Below the pieces are notes generated by a model. The model was not told where the DNA came from and did not search any database. It saw only the letters and a program-made list of their open reading frames with translations. A stretch of DNA of 7,807 nt from assembly GCA_008363265.1 (NCBI GenBank), contig RHKR01000363.1, positions 362-8,168 of the forward strand, written 5' to 3'. Below, in pieces: positions 6,546 to 7,807 of the stretch (the stretch's first letter is position 1; every line of letters starts with the position of its first letter). The stretch comes from Chlorobiota bacterium (GTDB taxonomy: Bacteria; Bacteroidota; Ignavibacteria; Ignavibacteriales; Ignavibacteriaceae). The position numbers and the translations under genes are program-made.

Positions 6546-7807
6546 GTTCCTTATGGGTGTGCCCGTTCAGGAGGATGAAGGGATAACGATAGCCTTCGGG
6601 GTAGTATCAGACGAGGAACTTGAAGAGAGTGATCTCGACCATTTCGTTCTTTTCTGTGAATCAGTGAGGGGGCTTTTCTCGAAGGCCGCCGCCGAACTGG
6701 AGAACAGGAATCTTCTTCTCGCTGTTCAGCAGAGTTCCGCCTCGATAATGATCACTGATACTGAGGGCCGGATCCGGTATGTGAATCCGAAGTTTGAAGA
6801 TATAACCGGTTACACATTCGCTGAAGTAAAGGGGCAGAACCCCAAAGTGCTGAAATCAGGTGAAACCACATCAGCCGATTACCGTAAAATGTGGGAAACT
6901 ATCTCAAGCGGTAATATCTGGCGCGGAGTGTTCCACAACCGGAGGAAGAACGGTGAGCTTTTCTGGGAGTCAGCCACCATTTCACCGATAAAAGATGATC
7001 TTGGGGTTGTTACCGGTTATCTCGCGGTCAAGGATGATATCACGCTTGAGAGGCAGCTTGAGGAAGACCTTAAACGGAGGGAGAAGAGGTTCTCGACCTT
7101 GTGGGAGAATTCGCTCGATGCAATGCGGTTAACCGATAAAGACGGGATCATTGTGATGGTTAACAAGGCTTATTGCCAGTTGGCCGGCATGGAGGAAGAA
7201 CAACTGTTGGGAAAACCTTATTCCGATTACATCGACGATAATTATCAGCGCGATTCACTGGAGCGGTACAGACAGAAGTTTAACGCAGGCACCATTCCGC
7301 AGTATCAGGAGTCGCTGCTTCATATGAAGTCAGGCGTAATAAAATGGGTGAACATCCTCAGCAGGTTCATGGAAAGTGAAGATGGCCGGCCGCTGCTCCT
7401 CAGTATTTTCCGCGATATTACAGATCAGAAGAGGAAGGAATCTGAGCTTACCGAAGCCAAAATGAAGGCAGAGACGATGAACAGGCTGAAGAGCACGTTC
7501 CTCGCGAACATGAGCCATGAACTCCGCACGCCTTTGATCAATATCATGGGTTACTCTGAAATTTTGAAAGACGAAATTGAAGACCCTGAACAGCAGGAGA
7601 TGCTTGCCTCGATCATCAACGGCGGGGAGAGGCTTCGGGACACGCTCGACTCGATACTGAACCTCTCAAACCTTGAATCGAACAAGACGGGTACACTTCT
7701 CTCACTCCATGACCTGAACAAGACGGCCAGGAAGGTCTTCAAAGAGTATGAAGAGGCCGCCGCGCTGAAAAATCTGCAGTACCGCCTTGATCTCTCTGAT
7801 GAAGCGC
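6532..7807 (+). CDS. GAF-PAS-PAS-HisKA sensor kinase, C-terminal piece (frameshifted, runs off right edge)
   Basis: Open frame to the right edge without a stop. From a possible GTG at 6532 (14-base overlap with the preceding stop; ATG 6553 is another option) 425 codons are visible. It starts in mid-GAF (LTEFLMGVPVQEDEGITIAF), then PAS 3 (about residues 62-175; IMITDTEGRIRYVNPKF, ITGY, GQNPKVLKSGE, and a Trp in IWRGVFHNRRKNGE) and PAS 4 (about 187-297; FSTLWENSLDAM to IFRDITDQK), a short helix, and HisKA with FLANMSHELRTPL, phospho-acceptor H329 (codon 7516-7518). The HATPase domain and any receiver lie beyond the window. PAS 3 resembles the NifL/Aer-type subclass, some members of which bind FAD, but that is only a family-level hint. 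The sequence follows on the GAF half of the upstream piece with no promoter or ribosome-binding site between them, so it is best read as the 3' part of one gene. Confidence 0.88.
   Translation, partial: MNLTEFLMGVPVQEDEGITIAFGVVSDEELEESDLDHFVLFCESVRGLFSKAAAELENRNLLLAVQQSSASIMITDTEGRIRYVNPKFEDITGYTFAEVKGQNPKVLKSGETTSADYRKMWETISSGNIWRGVFHNRRKNGELFWESATISPIKDDLGVVTGYLAVKDDITLERQLEEDLKRREKRFSTLWENSLDAMRLTDKDGIIVMVNKAYCQLAGMEEEQLLGKPYSDYIDDNYQRDSLERYRQKFNAGTIPQYQESLLHMKSGVIKWVNILSRFMESEDGRPLLLSIFRDITDQKRKESELTEAKMKAETMNRLKSTFLANMSHELRTPLINIMGYSEILKDEIEDPEQQEMLASIINGGERLRDTLDSILNLSNLESNKTGTLLSLHDLNKTARKVFKEYEEAAALKNLQYRLDLSDEA

Noticed and set aside
1..7807. Mobile element, CRISPR array, tRNA/rRNA or toxin-antitoxin genes
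   Set aside because: No transposase or integrase motifs, regularly spaced repeats, clover-leaf sequences or small paired genes were seen on either strand; nearly all of the window is explained by four genes.

Overview
The window looks like chromosome of an FCB-group bacterium (Bacteroidota, Ignavibacteriota or a relative). The evidence is indirect: a sensor kinase built on two-component-regulator propeller repeats, no clear Shine-Dalgarno sequence before any of the visible starts, AT-rich intergenic DNA next to coding DNA of moderate GC, and a DUF58 gene of the usual free-living bacterial type. I cannot place it to genus.

Layout. (1) 1-291 (+) is the 3' end of a tetratricopeptide-repeat protein. 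(2) 307-1203 (+) is a complete DUF58/von Willebrand A-like protein with a TTG start, 15 bases behind the first gene and probably co-transcribed with it. (3) 1200-4472 (-) is a very large membrane histidine kinase (signal peptide, about 13 propeller-blade motifs, Y_Y_Y domain, one membrane helix, coiled coil, HisKA and HATPase). It converges on the DUF58 gene and overlaps it by 4 bases at the stop codons. Its frame is complete from ATG to stop except for one TAG at codon 35, where the family usually has an ordinary residue. (4) 4473-4634 is a 162-base divergent promoter region with two extended -10 candidates, a 9-base direct repeat and a 7-base inverted repeat. (5) 4635 to the right edge (+) is a second large sensor kinase (MASE1 membrane domain, PAS, PAS, GAF, PAS, PAS, HisKA). 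Its reading frame breaks inside the GAF domain near 6510-6545, so it appears as two pieces, 4635-6545 and about 6532-7807, and it runs off the window before its ATPase domain.

How the parts relate. Two unrelated multi-domain sensor kinases share one divergent control region, and neither has a receiver or DNA-binding domain within the window, so their response regulators must be encoded elsewhere. Both carry exactly one visible lesion: a nonsense codon in one and a frameshift in the other. Either this is a sensory locus in decay or phase-off state, or the assembly has two single-base errors. Raw reads or a close relative would settle it. I do not see a convincing novel system such as a defence island, CRISPR array or mobile element. 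The most valuable observation is the pair of precisely located lesions in otherwise intact genes.
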